64,000 nt of DNA from Collimonas sp. PA-H2 (lineage in GTDB: Bacteria; Pseudomonadota; Gammaproteobacteria; Burkholderiales; Burkholderiaceae_D): positions 3,906,001 to 3,970,000 of the forward strand of contig NZ_PDBX01000001.1 in NCBI RefSeq assembly GCF_002564105.1. Direction: 5' to 3'. Of the stretch, positions 54,996-63,438 are shown one piece after another. The position numbers were made by a program, and so were the translations under genes. The notes beneath the pieces are model-generated. The model was not told the origin of the DNA. It was given only the letters and a program-made list of their open reading frames with translations, and searched no databases. Every line of letters starts with the position of its first letter. The stretch's first letter is position 1.

Positions 54996-55682
54996 ATGAA
55001 GAGCATTTTTATTACCGGCGGCACCAGTGGCATTGGTGCGGCTACGGCGCGCCATGCGATCAATGCTGGCCACAATGTATTCGTCACCGGCCGCAGCGAG
55101 CAGCGACTGCAGGCTTTCCTGGGCTCCTTTCATGGCGAACAGCGTTCTCGCATTTTTGGCGAGGTCGTCGATGCCGGCTCGTGGGAGCAGACCGAGTCCG
55201 CCGTGCAGACATGCATGCAGCGTTGGGGCAAGCTGGATGTGGCTTTCGCCAATGCGGGATTTTCCGCGCGCGGCGATCTGGTCAGCGGCGATCCGGAGAA
55301 GTGGCGTGAGATGGTGATGACGAACGTGCTGGGTGCGGCGCTGCTGATCAAAGCCACCGTGCCGGCGCTGATTGCCTCGCGCGGCTTTTTCCTGTTCACC
55401 GGCAGCACTGCCGGCCGCAAGGTTTATCCGGGCAATCTCTACACTGCAACCAAATGGGCTATCACCGGCCTGGCAGAAAGCTTGCGCCAGCAACTGGTCG
55501 GAAGCAGGGTGCGTGTCTCCGTTATCTCCCCCGGCCATGTAGATACCCCACTGTGGGCTGAACGCCCAGACGCCATGATGGAAGCGGACGATGTCGCGCG
55601 CACGGTGATGTGGGTACTAGACCAGCCCGATCATATCGATGTCAGTGAAATGATTATCCGCGCACTCGGGCAGGAGTTTTAA
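54996..55682 (+). CDS. Short-chain dehydrogenase/reductase
   Basis: A 228-residue SDR. The nucleotide motif TGGTSGIG is at about 7-14, the ANAGF block is typical, and the catalytic Tyr-x3-Lys is in YTATKWA. ATG 54996 puts the glycine-rich motif at the usual distance; ATG 54975 adds seven non-conserved residues. It is separated from the GMC gene by a repeat half-element, so it may be an independent unit. The substrate is unknown. Confidence 0.87.
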   Translation: MKSIFITGGTSGIGAATARHAINAGHNVFVTGRSEQRLQAFLGSFHGEQRSRIFGEVVDAGSWEQTESAVQTCMQRWGKLDVAFANAGFSARGDLVSGDPEKWREMVMTNVLGAALLIKATVPALIASRGFFLFTGSTAGRKVYPGNLYTATKWAITGLAESLRQQLVGSRVRVSVISPGHVDTPLWAERPDAMMEADDVARTVMWVLDQPDHIDVSEMIIRALGQEF

Positions 55683-55692
55683 CCAAGAACTT

Positions 55693-55713
55693 AATTGGGG
55701 TCAGAGTCGAATT
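55693..55713. repeat. GGGGTCAGAGT repeat arm
   Basis: AATTGGGGTCAGAGTCGAAT, followed by a degenerate second copy (GGGTGAGGTCGGAGTCGA) at about 55721-55738. Same family as 55780-55843 and 61633-61694. Confidence 0.7.
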
Positions 55714-55779
55714 ATTTAATGGGTGAGGTCGGAGTCGATTTGTTTCTGGCGACTGCGTAGATTTGTACTCCGTAAGACG

Positions 55780-55843
55780 TCAAATGGGGTCAGAGTAATT
55801 TACGGCGATGAAACTGCCGTAAAAAACTCTGACCCTATTTGAC
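55780..55843. repeat. Nested palindrome between the SDR gene and lysS
   Basis: Outer arms CAAATGGGGTCAGAGT and ACTCTGACCCTATTTG enclose an inner TTACGGC/GCCGTAA hairpin. It lies between convergent genes and could form a strong cruciform or RNA hairpin ending either transcript. Confidence 0.8.
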
Positions 55844-55891
55844 TGCGCCGTTGCTGATTTGCTGGAAATCAGGCAGCGCATCGTGCCACTA

Positions 55892-57418
55892 TCAGTCTTC
55901 GCGGCGCAGGTGTGGGAACAGGATGACGTCGCGGATGTTTGGCGAGTCGGTGATCAGCATCATCAGGCGGTCGATGCCGATGCCGCAGCCGCCGGTTGGA
56001 GGCATGCCGTACTCCAGCGCGCGGATGTAGTCGGCGTCGTAGTACATGGCTTCTTCGTCGCCGGCGTCCTTGGCGGCTACCTGGGCCTGGAAGCGCGCGG
56101 CCTGGTCTTCGGAATCGTTCAGCTCGGAGAAACCGTTGGCGATCTCGCGGCCGGTGATGAACAGTTCGAAGCGCTCGGTGATGCCGGGCACGGTGTCGGA
56201 GGCGCGCGCCAGCGGCGATACTTCCACCGGATAGTCGACGATGTAGGTCGGATCCCACAGCTGCGCTTCGGCGGTTTCTTCAAACAGCGCCAGCTGCAGC
56301 GCGCCGAGACCGGCGTGGGCATGCGGCTTGACGCCGAATTTCTTCAGCTCGGCCTTGATGAACTCGGCATCCTGCAACTGCGCGTCCTGATATTGCGGCG
56401 CGTACTTGTTGATGGCGCCGACGATGGTCAAGCGCTGGAACGGCTTGCTCAGGTCCAGTTCGCGGCCCTGGTAGGTCAGGGTGGCGGTGCCGTGGGCATC
56501 GACCGCGGCTTGGCGAATCACTTGTTCGGTGAAGGTCATCAGCCACTGATAGTCGACGTAGGCGGCATAGAATTCCATCATCGTGAATTCCGGATTGTGG
56601 CGTGGCGATACGCCTTCGTTACGGAAGTTGCGATTGACTTCAAACACGCGCTCGAAACCGCCGACCACAAGGCGCTTCAGGTACAGCTCAGGGGCGATGC
56701 GCATGAACATCTGCATGTCCAGCGCATTGTGGTGGGTGATGAACGGCTTGGCCGCGGCGCCGCCGGGGATGGCGTGCAGCATCGGCGTTTCGACTTCCAT
56801 GAAGTCGTTCTTTTCCATGAAGCGGCGGATCGACGACATGGCGGCAGTGCGCGCCTTGAAGGTGCGGCGCGTTTCTTCGTTCATGATCAGGTCGACGTAA
56901 CGCTGACGGTACTTGGTTTCCTGATCGGCCAGGCCGTGGAATTTGTCCGGCAGCGGACGCAGCGATTTGGTCAGCAGGCGCAGCGTGGTGACCTTGATCG
57001 ACAGTTCGCCGGTCTTGGTCTTGAACAGCGTGCCTTCGGCGCCGAGGATGTCGCCGAGGTCGTAGTGCTTGAAGCTGTCGTAGTTGTCTTCACCAATGTT
57101 TTCCTTGGTGATGAACAACTGGATGCGGCCGTCGGCCTTGCTGCCCGAGGCGTCCTGCAAGGTCGCGAAGGACGCCTTGCCCATCACGCGCTTGAGCATC
57201 ATGCGGCCCGCGACTACTACCTTGACGGCGGCGGCGTCCAGCGTTTCGCCGTCCTGGCCGGCATATTCCGCCTGCACCGCGTCCGCCTTGTGCGTCGGGC
57301 GGAAGTCGTTAGGGAAGGCCACGCCCTGGCTGCGCAAGGCGCCGAGCTTGCTGCGGCGTTCCGCGATGATCTTGTTTTCGTCTTGCGGGACAGGTTGCTG
57401 CTGATTGTCTGTCGTCAT
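55892..57418 (-). CDS. lysS: Lysyl-tRNA synthetase, class II
   Basis: A 508-residue class II synthetase that charges tRNA-Lys. The N-terminal OB-fold anticodon-binding domain spans about 60-160. Motif 2 is [20 protein letters not shown], and motif 3 is [12 protein letters not shown] near the C-terminus. All are intact and the length is normal. It follows prfB on the same strand, the conserved prfB-lysS order. Confidence 0.97.
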   Translation of the reverse strand: MTTDNQQQPVPQDENKIIAERRSKLGALRSQGVAFPNDFRPTHKADAVQAEYAGQDGETLDAAAVKVVVAGRMMLKRVMGKASFATLQDASGSKADGRIQLFITKENIGEDNYDSFKHYDLGDILGAEGTLFKTKTGELSIKVTTLRLLTKSLRPLPDKFHGLADQETKYRQRYVDLIMNEETRRTFKARTAAMSSIRRFMEKNDFMEVETPMLHAIPGGAAAKPFITHHNALDMQMFMRIAPELYLKRLVVGGFERVFEVNRNFRNEGVSPRHNPEFTMMEFYAAYVDYQWLMTFTEQVIRQAAVDAHGTATLTYQGRELDLSKPFQRLTIVGAINKYAPQYQDAQLQDAEFIKAELKKFGVKPHAHAGLGALQLALFEETAEAQLWDPTYIVDYPVEVSPLARASDTVPGITERFELFITGREIANGFSELNDSEDQAARFQAQVAAKDAGDEEAMYYDADYIRALEYGMPPTGGCGIGIDRLMMLITDSPNIRDVILFPHLRRED

Positions 57419-57473
57419 GTCGGTATCTTTATAAATGATGCGGTGAAACGTCTGTGGTGCGGCGGGGAAGACC

Positions 57474-57498
57474 GTGCCGCGGAGATTGCCCGCGGCAC
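57474..57498 (-). other. Hairpin between prfB and lysS
   Basis: Stem GTGCCGCGG/CCGCGGCAC with a 7-base loop in the 101-base gap. There is no T-run, so it is more likely an mRNA processing or stability element than a terminator. Confidence 0.5.
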
Positions 57499-57519
57499 GT
57501 TGTGCAACCGAGTTTGCAA

Positions 57520-58624
57520 TTACACGCCTTGCTTGAGCGAGGCCGCGATGAAATCGTCAAGGTCGCCGTCGAGGATGGCCTTGGTGTTGCCGCTCTCAAA
57601 GTTGGTGCGCAAATCCTTGATGCGCGACTGGTCCAGCACGTAGGAGCGGATCTGGTGGCCCCAGCCGACGTCGGTCTTGGAGTCTTCCAGTTTCTGCTGT
57701 TCGCTCATGCGCTTGCGCAGTTCCAGTTCATACAGCTTGGCTTTCAGCATGTCCCACGCTTCGGCGCGGTTGCGGTGCTGGCTGCGGTCGTTCTGGCATT
57801 GCACCACAATCCCGGACGGCATGTGCGTCAGGCGCACCGCAGAGTCGGTCTTGTTGATGTGCTGGCCGCCGGCGCCGGAGGCGCGATAGGTATCGACGCG
57901 GACGTCGGCAGGATTGACGTCGATATCGATCGAATCATCCACTTCCGGGTACACGAACAAGCTGGAAAACGAGGTGTGGCGGCCGTTGGCTGAATCGAAA
58001 GGCGACTTGCGCACCAGGCGGTGCACGCCGGTTTCGGTGCGCAGGAAGCCATAGGCGTATTCGCCTTCGACTTTCAGCGTGGCGGTCTTGATGCCGGCGA
58101 CTTCACCGTCGGACTGTTCCAGGATCTCGACCTTGAAGCCCTTGCGTTCGCAATAACGCAGATACTGGCGCAGCAGCATCGAAGCCCAGTCTTGCGCCTC
58201 GGTGCCGCCGGCGCCGGCCTGGATGTCGATGAAGCAGTTGTTCGGGTCCATCGGATTGCTGAACATGCGGCGGAATTCCATGCCTTCCACCAGCTTGCGC
58301 AATTCCTCGGTATCAGCTTCCACCGCTTCTACCGTTTCTTCGTCCTGCTCTTCGCGGGCCATCTGGAACAGGTCGCTGGTGTCGCGCAGATCGGCTTCTA
58401 TCTTAGTCAGCGTCAGCACGATGGCTTCCAGCGATTTCTTTTCTTTACCCAGGTCCTGGGCGCGCTTCTGGTCGTTCCAGACTTCCGGATCTTCCAGTTC
58501 GCCATTGACCTGGTCGAGTTTCTCTAACTTCGTATCGAAGTCAAAGATACCTCCGGAGTTCGGCTTCGCGACTGGTCAGGTCGGCGAGCAGGTTTTGCAG
58601 GGAATTTAAGCGTTCGGCTTCCAT
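57520..58624 (-). CDS. prfB: Peptide chain release factor 2, with programmed +1 frameshift
   Basis: A 367-residue RF2 made from two frames. Frame one begins at ATG 58624 (MEAERLNSL) and reaches an in-frame TGA at codon 28 (58543-58541). The sequence there is CGGAGGTATCTTTGAC: an internal Shine-Dalgarno-like GGAGG followed by CTT-TGA-C, the classic RF2 autoregulatory site. Skipping one base continues as [10 protein letters not shown] to the stop at 57520. The UGA-recognition tripeptide SPF and the catalytic GGQ ([10 protein letters not shown]) are present. Low RF2 favours the shift and so restores RF2. Confidence 0.96.
58541..58556 (-). promoter_or_regulatory. prfB recoding site
   Basis: On the minus strand, GGAGGTATCTTTGA: the slippery CTT followed by UGA (58543-58541), with GGAGG a few bases upstream to push the ribosome forward by one base. 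Confidence 0.92.
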
Positions 58625-58827
58625 TTTTGGCTCTTTTGCAATCAAACCCTAAATTATACGCCAGCAGCATGGTAGATGGCACGGGTGTTTCCCGATTGAC
58701 ACGGATTCAGCAGTGTTTTGTCTCAAATCGGAAGCAATGTGAACCATTGCAAGATGGCAGCTATCGAAGCGGCAAGCTCTTTACAATGGATAACGCTTGA
58801 TAACTCTTCAGCCTGGCCCTGCCGCCT

Positions 58828-59577
58828 ATGTTTCTTAAGCTACGATGTGATGCCGTTTTGTTATCACTGGCGCTGCCGCTGTGCTTGATGCTCGGCGCTT
58901 GCAGCATGCTGGCGCCGACGCCGGCGCCGCATGGCGAAGTGCAGGGCGCTTCCACCGGCGGGGCGGAACTGGCGCAATCCGACGTCAACCGCATCGCCAC
59001 GCTGGGCATGCACGACAACCTGGACAGCCTGTATCGTTTGCTGGACAAGCTGTATCGGCGCAATCCGGCCGAGTGGAAAAAGACCGCAAGCAGCCGCGAA
59101 CTGGCCATCAAGCGGGTGCGCGATGCTATCGAAGCGCGCCAGCCATGGCCGGAGTTGCAGGGCAAGCATGACATCCAAGCACTGTCGCTGGCGCTGACGC
59201 CGGATTTCAGCGGCGACCGTGCGGCGGCATTCATCTATGGCGCGGCCGACATGATCATCGTTGCCCACGGCGGCAAGACCAGGTTCTATCTGATCGACGG
59301 CTTCGATGCCCAGTACTTGTACAACGCCGCACGCAATATGGAAATTGCCGCATGGATACTCAGCAATCGCAAGAACACGGCCGGCCAGCCCTTGCTGTTA
59401 TCCAACGACATGAGCGAGGGTGAGCACAACATCAGTTTTGAAAGGGAGTTCGGCAAGATCATCGCCCGCATCGACCTGCTGGCCGAGATGACCACCGAGA
59501 AGTACCGCCGCGCCGGCATCAGCTACCTGCAGAACCTGGTCGGCGGGACTTTCCTGCAGTTCCTGCCGGTACGCTGA
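58828..59577 (+). CDS. Conserved hypothetical lipoprotein
   Basis: 249 residues. The N-terminus has a lipoprotein signal ending LMLGAC, placing the acyl-Cys at about residue 25, so it is membrane-anchored in the periplasm. The remainder is alpha/beta and includes GAADMIIVAHGGKTRFYLIDG and a conserved-looking C-terminus. No family is recognised with certainty. ATG 58828 directly precedes the signal. It is divergent from prfB. Confidence 0.78.
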   Translation: MFLKLRCDAVLLSLALPLCLMLGACSMLAPTPAPHGEVQGASTGGAELAQSDVNRIATLGMHDNLDSLYRLLDKLYRRNPAEWKKTASSRELAIKRVRDAIEARQPWPELQGKHDIQALSLALTPDFSGDRAAAFIYGAADMIIVAHGGKTRFYLIDGFDAQYLYNAARNMEIAAWILSNRKNTAGQPLLLSNDMSEGEHNISFEREFGKIIARIDLLAEMTTEKYRRAGISYLQNLVGGTFLQFLPVR

Positions 59578-59596
59578 CGCTGATGCCTTGGCGACT

Positions 59597-59878
59597 TCAG
59601 GCTGGCGCCAGTTCCACATGCACACGCAGGCCGAGCGCCGTCGCGATATTGACCAGGGCATCCAATGAAAAGTGCGATACGCGGCTGCACAGCAGGTCGC
59701 CCATGCGCGGCTGGCTGATGCCGCAGTGACTGGCAGCGTCGCTTTCAGTCCATCCGCTCTGCTGCACGATTTCACTGATTTTTTCCAGCAGTTCAGAACG
59801 CGTGTGCAGGTTGGCGGCTTGTTCGGCCGCATTGACGATCGGGTCCCATACGCTGGCGTAGCTGTCGGATTTGCGCAT
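59597..59878 (-). CDS. XRE-type HTH protein, antitoxin-like
   Basis: A 93-residue DNA-binding protein. The HTH lies at about 42-75 (WTESDAASHCGISQPRMGDL) and matches the HigA-like antitoxin HTH family. ATG 59878 follows GAGGTGG; upstream frame codons are ignored. Antitoxins of this type normally follow a RelE/HigB-like toxin, but the upstream 155 bases contain no such gene, so it is an orphan antitoxin or a stand-alone regulator. Confidence 0.78.
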   Translation of the reverse strand: MRKSDSYASVWDPIVNAAEQAANLHTRSELLEKISEIVQQSGWTESDAASHCGISQPRMGDLLCSRVSHFSLDALVNIATALGLRVHVELAPA

Positions 59879-60034
59879 TTTCCACCTCTTCTGAATATTT
59901 GGAGCTGTTATGTCCGGTTTTGTCCGCATTATGTCTAGGCAGAGCATTTTTAGATATTGGCAGCAGGCTTAACATGATCTTCAACGATGGCAGTCCGGTC
60001 CCCGGACAGCGCGTATGTCGGATGAGGTTAAAAG

Positions 60035-60642
60035 ATGTTGAGTGTGGGAATACTGGTGTTTGACGATGTTGAAATCCTGGATTTTTCCGGACCCTATGAA
60101 GTGTTTTCAACTGCTGCGCGGGTTCATGGCCGCATCAATGGCAATGGCAACGGCGCCGCGGCAAATCTGTTCAAGTGCTTCCTGGTCGCACCCGCCATGC
60201 GGCCGGTGCGCGCAAGAGGGGGATGAAAGTGCTGCCGGATTGCGTGCTGACGCCGTCTGCCGATCTCGATGTGCTGCTGGTGCCGGGCGGCGACGTGACG
60301 GCTATCCTCAAGAACGACGCGGTAATCGAGTGGATTGCCGCCCAGTCCAGCGGCACGGCGATCATGGCTTCGGTCTGCACCGGCGCCTTCCTGCTGGCGA
60401 AGGCCGGCTTGCTGAAAGGGCTGGATGTCACTACGCACTGGGAAGACCTGGAGGAATTGCAAACAGCTTTTCCAAGCCTGAACGTGAAGCCCGGCGTAGC
60501 CTGGATAGATTGCGGTAAAGTAGTGACTTCCGGCGGCATATCGGCGGGCATCGACATGAGCTTGCACCTGGTCGAACGCCTGGCCGGACGTCCGCTGGCC
60601 GACGCCACCGCCAGACAGATGGAGTATCGATGGCTGCCATAG
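60035..60642 (+). pseudogene. DJ-1/PfpI family protein, split by a frameshift
   Basis: Two frames together encode a ~200-residue DJ-1/PfpI domain. Frame one starts at ATG 60035 (MLSVGILVFDDVEILDF) and runs to TGA 60226. The second frame carries the rest, including the nucleophile region ASVCTGAFLLAKAGLL. The break is at a run of five G (60218-60222). One additional G gives a continuous RARGGMKVLPD. Restart at ATG 60223 (overlapping the TGA) is possible but would split the fold. The gene overlaps the following AraC-type gene, which has a related N-terminal domain. Confidence 0.75.
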
Positions 60643-61637
60643 CCCCAATTACGCGCAAGGCCGAGACCACGATGCCGGTCTATTTTCTGCTGCGCGACGC
60701 CACCATGACGCTTGACCTGATGGGTCCGGCAGAGGTGCTGCGCTACGCTAACCGGATCGCGGCACGGGAAGGCCGTGCGGATTTTTTCGACCTGCGCTAT
60801 GTCAGTGCGGCCGACCGCATCAGTACTTCGCTCGGACTCGGCCTGACCGGATTCGGTCCCTTGCCGGACAGCCTGCCTGCCAACGCCATGGTAGTGCTGC
60901 ACGGCTGCGTCGGCAGCGACGACGATTTCAGCAGCGCCAACGACCAGCGCGCCGTAGCCTGGCTGCGCGCGCAGTGGCAGGATACCCATCGTTTGCTATG
61001 CAGCTGCACAGGCGCTTTGCTGGCCGGCTACGCCGGTTTGCTGGACGGCCGCCAGTGCACCACCCACCACAGCCATTGCGACGACTTGCGCCGCATCGCG
61101 CCGCGCGCCCATGTGCTGGAAAACCGTATCTTCGTCGAAGACCGCAATATCTACACCAGCGCCGGCGTCACCACCGGCATCGACCTGACCTTGCACGTAG
61201 TCGCGCAAATCGCCGGCCACGCCCGCAGCGCCTCGATTGCGCGCTCGCTGGTGATCTATATGCGGCGCGCCGGCAGCGATCCGCAGCTGTCGCCGTGGCA
61301 GGCTTGCCGCAATCACTTGCACCCCGCGGTGCACCGGGTGCAGGACGCCGTCATCGGCGACCCCGCCCGCGACTGGGACCTGCAGCAGCTGGCCGACATC
61401 GCCTGCACCAGCGAACGCCATTTGACCCGGCTGTTCCGCGAACATACCGGCTGCAGCCTGGTCGACTACATCCAGCGCATCCGCGTTGCCCTGGTGCGCG
61501 AGCTGCTGACGCAATCCAAGCTGGACATGGAACAGGTAGCGCAGCAAGCAGGCTTCAACTCTACAAGACAATTACGCCGCGTCTGGAGCAAATTCGAAAA
61601 CTTCCCTCCCAGCCAGCAACGCCAGCTCAGTAGTTAA
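60630..61637 (+). CDS. GlxA-type AraC family regulator
   Basis: 335 residues. The N-terminal DJ-1/PfpI-like domain (VYFLLRDATMTLDLMGPAE) contains LLCSCTGALLAGYAGLL at the nucleophile-elbow position. The C-terminal AraC domain has two HTH motifs (LQQLADIACTSERHLTRLF and MEQVAQQAGFNSTRQLRRV). ATG 60630 follows GGAG and overlaps the broken DJ-1 gene by 13 bases, so the two are coupled and it may regulate that gene. ATG 60672 is a possible shorter start. The effector is unknown. Confidence 0.88.
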   Translation: MAAIAPITRKAETTMPVYFLLRDATMTLDLMGPAEVLRYANRIAAREGRADFFDLRYVSAADRISTSLGLGLTGFGPLPDSLPANAMVVLHGCVGSDDDFSSANDQRAVAWLRAQWQDTHRLLCSCTGALLAGYAGLLDGRQCTTHHSHCDDLRRIAPRAHVLENRIFVEDRNIYTSAGVTTGIDLTLHVVAQIAGHARSASIARSLVIYMRRAGSDPQLSPWQACRNHLHPAVHRVQDAVIGDPARDWDLQQLADIACTSERHLTRLFREHTGCSLVDYIQRIRVALVRELLTQSKLDMEQVAQQAGFNSTRQLRRVWSKFENFPPSQQRQLSS

Positions 61638-61694
61638 ATAGGGTCAGAGTTGAATTTTTGTTTCTCAAAAAAATTCGACTCTGACCCTATTTAA
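61633..61694. repeat. Long hairpin of the GGGTCAGAGT family, likely terminator
   Basis: Arms of about 27 bases (GTTAAATAGGGTCAGAGT... and ...ACTCTGACCCTATTTAAC) pair with a single G-T wobble around an A/T-rich loop region. A further partial copy, ACTGACCCTATTTAAC, follows at 61694-61709. It separates the convergent AraC-type and recJ genes. Confidence 0.82.
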
Positions 61695-61743
61695 CTGACC
61701 CTATTTAACGGGCTATGGAATACCGCATTCCGCGTACCAAGAA

Positions 61744-63438
61744 TTACATCGCTTCCGCATGCTCAACCATCAGCTGCACCTTGGTAACCCCGTTATATTC
61801 ATTAGCATCCAGCCGAAACGCCACCTTGGCTTTGCTTCCCAGCTCATCGGTATGCCCGAACCAGATCGCGTCATAGCGCGTGCCATTCCGTTCCAGCAGC
61901 AGCTTCAGATGCTTCTCCTTCAGGATGCGCTGGCTGACCACTCGGAACTCGTCGCAAAACAGCGGCGGCGCAAAGCCCTGGCCCCACACCTGGCCATCCA
62001 TCAGCTCGATGAACTGCGTGGTGTAGTAGGCATCTTCCAGCGGCCCGTCGGTTTCCACCACGCGCTCCAGCTGGCTCTTGCCCAACCACTCGCGCCCGAC
62101 TTTTTCAAAGGCCTCGGCAAAGGCCTCAAACGCATCGGCGCGGATAGTCAGCCCGGCAGCCATCGCATGGCCACCGAATTTCTGGATCAGGCTAGGCGCG
62201 TGCTTGGACACCAGGTCCAGCGCGTCGCGCAAATGAAAACCGGGAATCGAACGCCCGGAACCCTTGATCAAGCCTTCGCCGCCCGGCGCAAAAGTAATCG
62301 TCGGCCGATAGAACTTGTCCTTCAGGCGTGAGGCCACGATACCGATCACGCCCTGGTGCCAGGAGGCGTCGAACACGCTGATGGTGGTGCTGTCCTGCGG
62401 CTTGAAATCATCCAGCAAGGCCAGCGCGGTATCCTGCATGCCGGCTTCGATGTCGCGCCGCTCGCGGTTGATGGCGTCGAGCTGCTGGGCGATGGCCCAG
62501 GCGCGGCCTTCGTCGTCGGTGGTCAGGCATTCGATGCCGAGCGCCATGTCCGCCAGGCGGCCGGCGGCGTTGAGGCGCGGTCCCAGTGCAAAGCCGAGAT
62601 CGAAAGGGGTAGCGCGGCGTGCCTCGCGGCCAGCGGCACGGAACAGGGCGGCAATCCCGGCATGCATGCGGCCGGCGCGCATGCGCTTCAAGCCTTGCGC
62701 CACCAGGATGCGGTTGTTGGCGTCCAGCTTGACGACGTCGGCGACGGTGCCGAGCGCCACCAAGTCTAGCAGCACATCCAGTTTCGGCTGGCTTTTGGCG
62801 TCGAACACGCCGCGCTTGCGCATTTCGGCGCGCAGCGCCAGCAAGACATAGAACATGACGCCGACGCCCGCCAGGTTCTTGCTGGGAAAGCCGCATTCCG
62901 GCTGGTTGGGATTGACGATGACGCGCGCCGCCGGCAAGGTATCGGCCGGCAAGTGATGGTCGGTGACCACCACCTCGATGCCACGTCGGTTGGCTTCTTC
63001 CACGCCGTCTATGCTGGCGATGCCGTTGTCGACGGTGATGATGATGTCGGGCGATTTTTCGCGCGCTGTCAGTTCGACGATCTCCGGCGTCAGGCCGTAG
63101 CCGTACTCGAAGCGGTTAGGCACGATGAAATCGATGTTGGCGCCCAGCAGCCGCAAACCGCGGAGGCCAACCGCGCAGGCGGTGGCGCCGTCGCAATCGT
63201 AGTCGGCGACGATTACCATCTTCTTTTGTGCGGCGATGGCGTCGGCCAGGAAGCTGGCGGCAGCGTCGATGTGCAACAGGCCGGCGGGCGGAATCAACGC
63301 CGTCAGTTCGCTTTCCAGCTCCTTGACGTCAAGCAGGCCACGCGCGCTGTAGACGCGCGCCAGCACTGGATGGATGCCGCTCTGGTGCAGCCGTTCGGAG
63401 TCGCGGAAGGAATAGGGGCGGGTTGTGATACGGGTCAT
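61744..63438 (-). CDS. recJ: Single-stranded-DNA-specific exonuclease RecJ
   Basis: A 564-residue DHH-family 5'-3' exonuclease used in recombination and mismatch repair. Metal-binding motifs IVADYDCDGATA (~76), VTVDNGI and VVTDHHLP (~157, the DHH motif) are intact. The C-terminal DHHA1 domain carries GGHAMAAGL, followed by an OB-fold. The ATG overlaps the stop of the upstream gene (ATGA at 63435-63438). The length is normal. Confidence 0.96.
   Translation of the reverse strand: MTRITTRPYSFRDSERLHQSGIHPVLARVYSARGLLDVKELESELTALIPPAGLLHIDAAASFLADAIAAQKKMVIVADYDCDGATACAVGLRGLRLLGANIDFIVPNRFEYGYGLTPEIVELTAREKSPDIIITVDNGIASIDGVEEANRRGIEVVVTDHHLPADTLPAARVIVNPNQPECGFPSKNLAGVGVMFYVLLALRAEMRKRGVFDAKSQPKLDVLLDLVALGTVADVVKLDANNRILVAQGLKRMRAGRMHAGIAALFRAAGREARRATPFDLGFALGPRLNAAGRLADMALGIECLTTDDEGRAWAIAQQLDAINRERRDIEAGMQDTALALLDDFKPQDSTTISVFDASWHQGVIGIVASRLKDKFYRPTITFAPGGEGLIKGSGRSIPGFHLRDALDLVSKHAPSLIQKFGGHAMAAGLTIRADAFEAFAEAFEKVGREWLGKSQLERVVETDGPLEDAYYTTQFIELMDGQVWGQGFAPPLFCDEFRVVSQRILKEKHLKLLLERNGTRYDAIWFGHTDELGSKAKVAFRLDANEYNGVTKVQLMVEHAEAM

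Noticed and set aside
55859..57643. 594-codon open frame on the plus strand
   Set aside because: It is antisense to lysS and the end of prfB, which have clear family motifs; long antisense frames are common in GC-rich genes.
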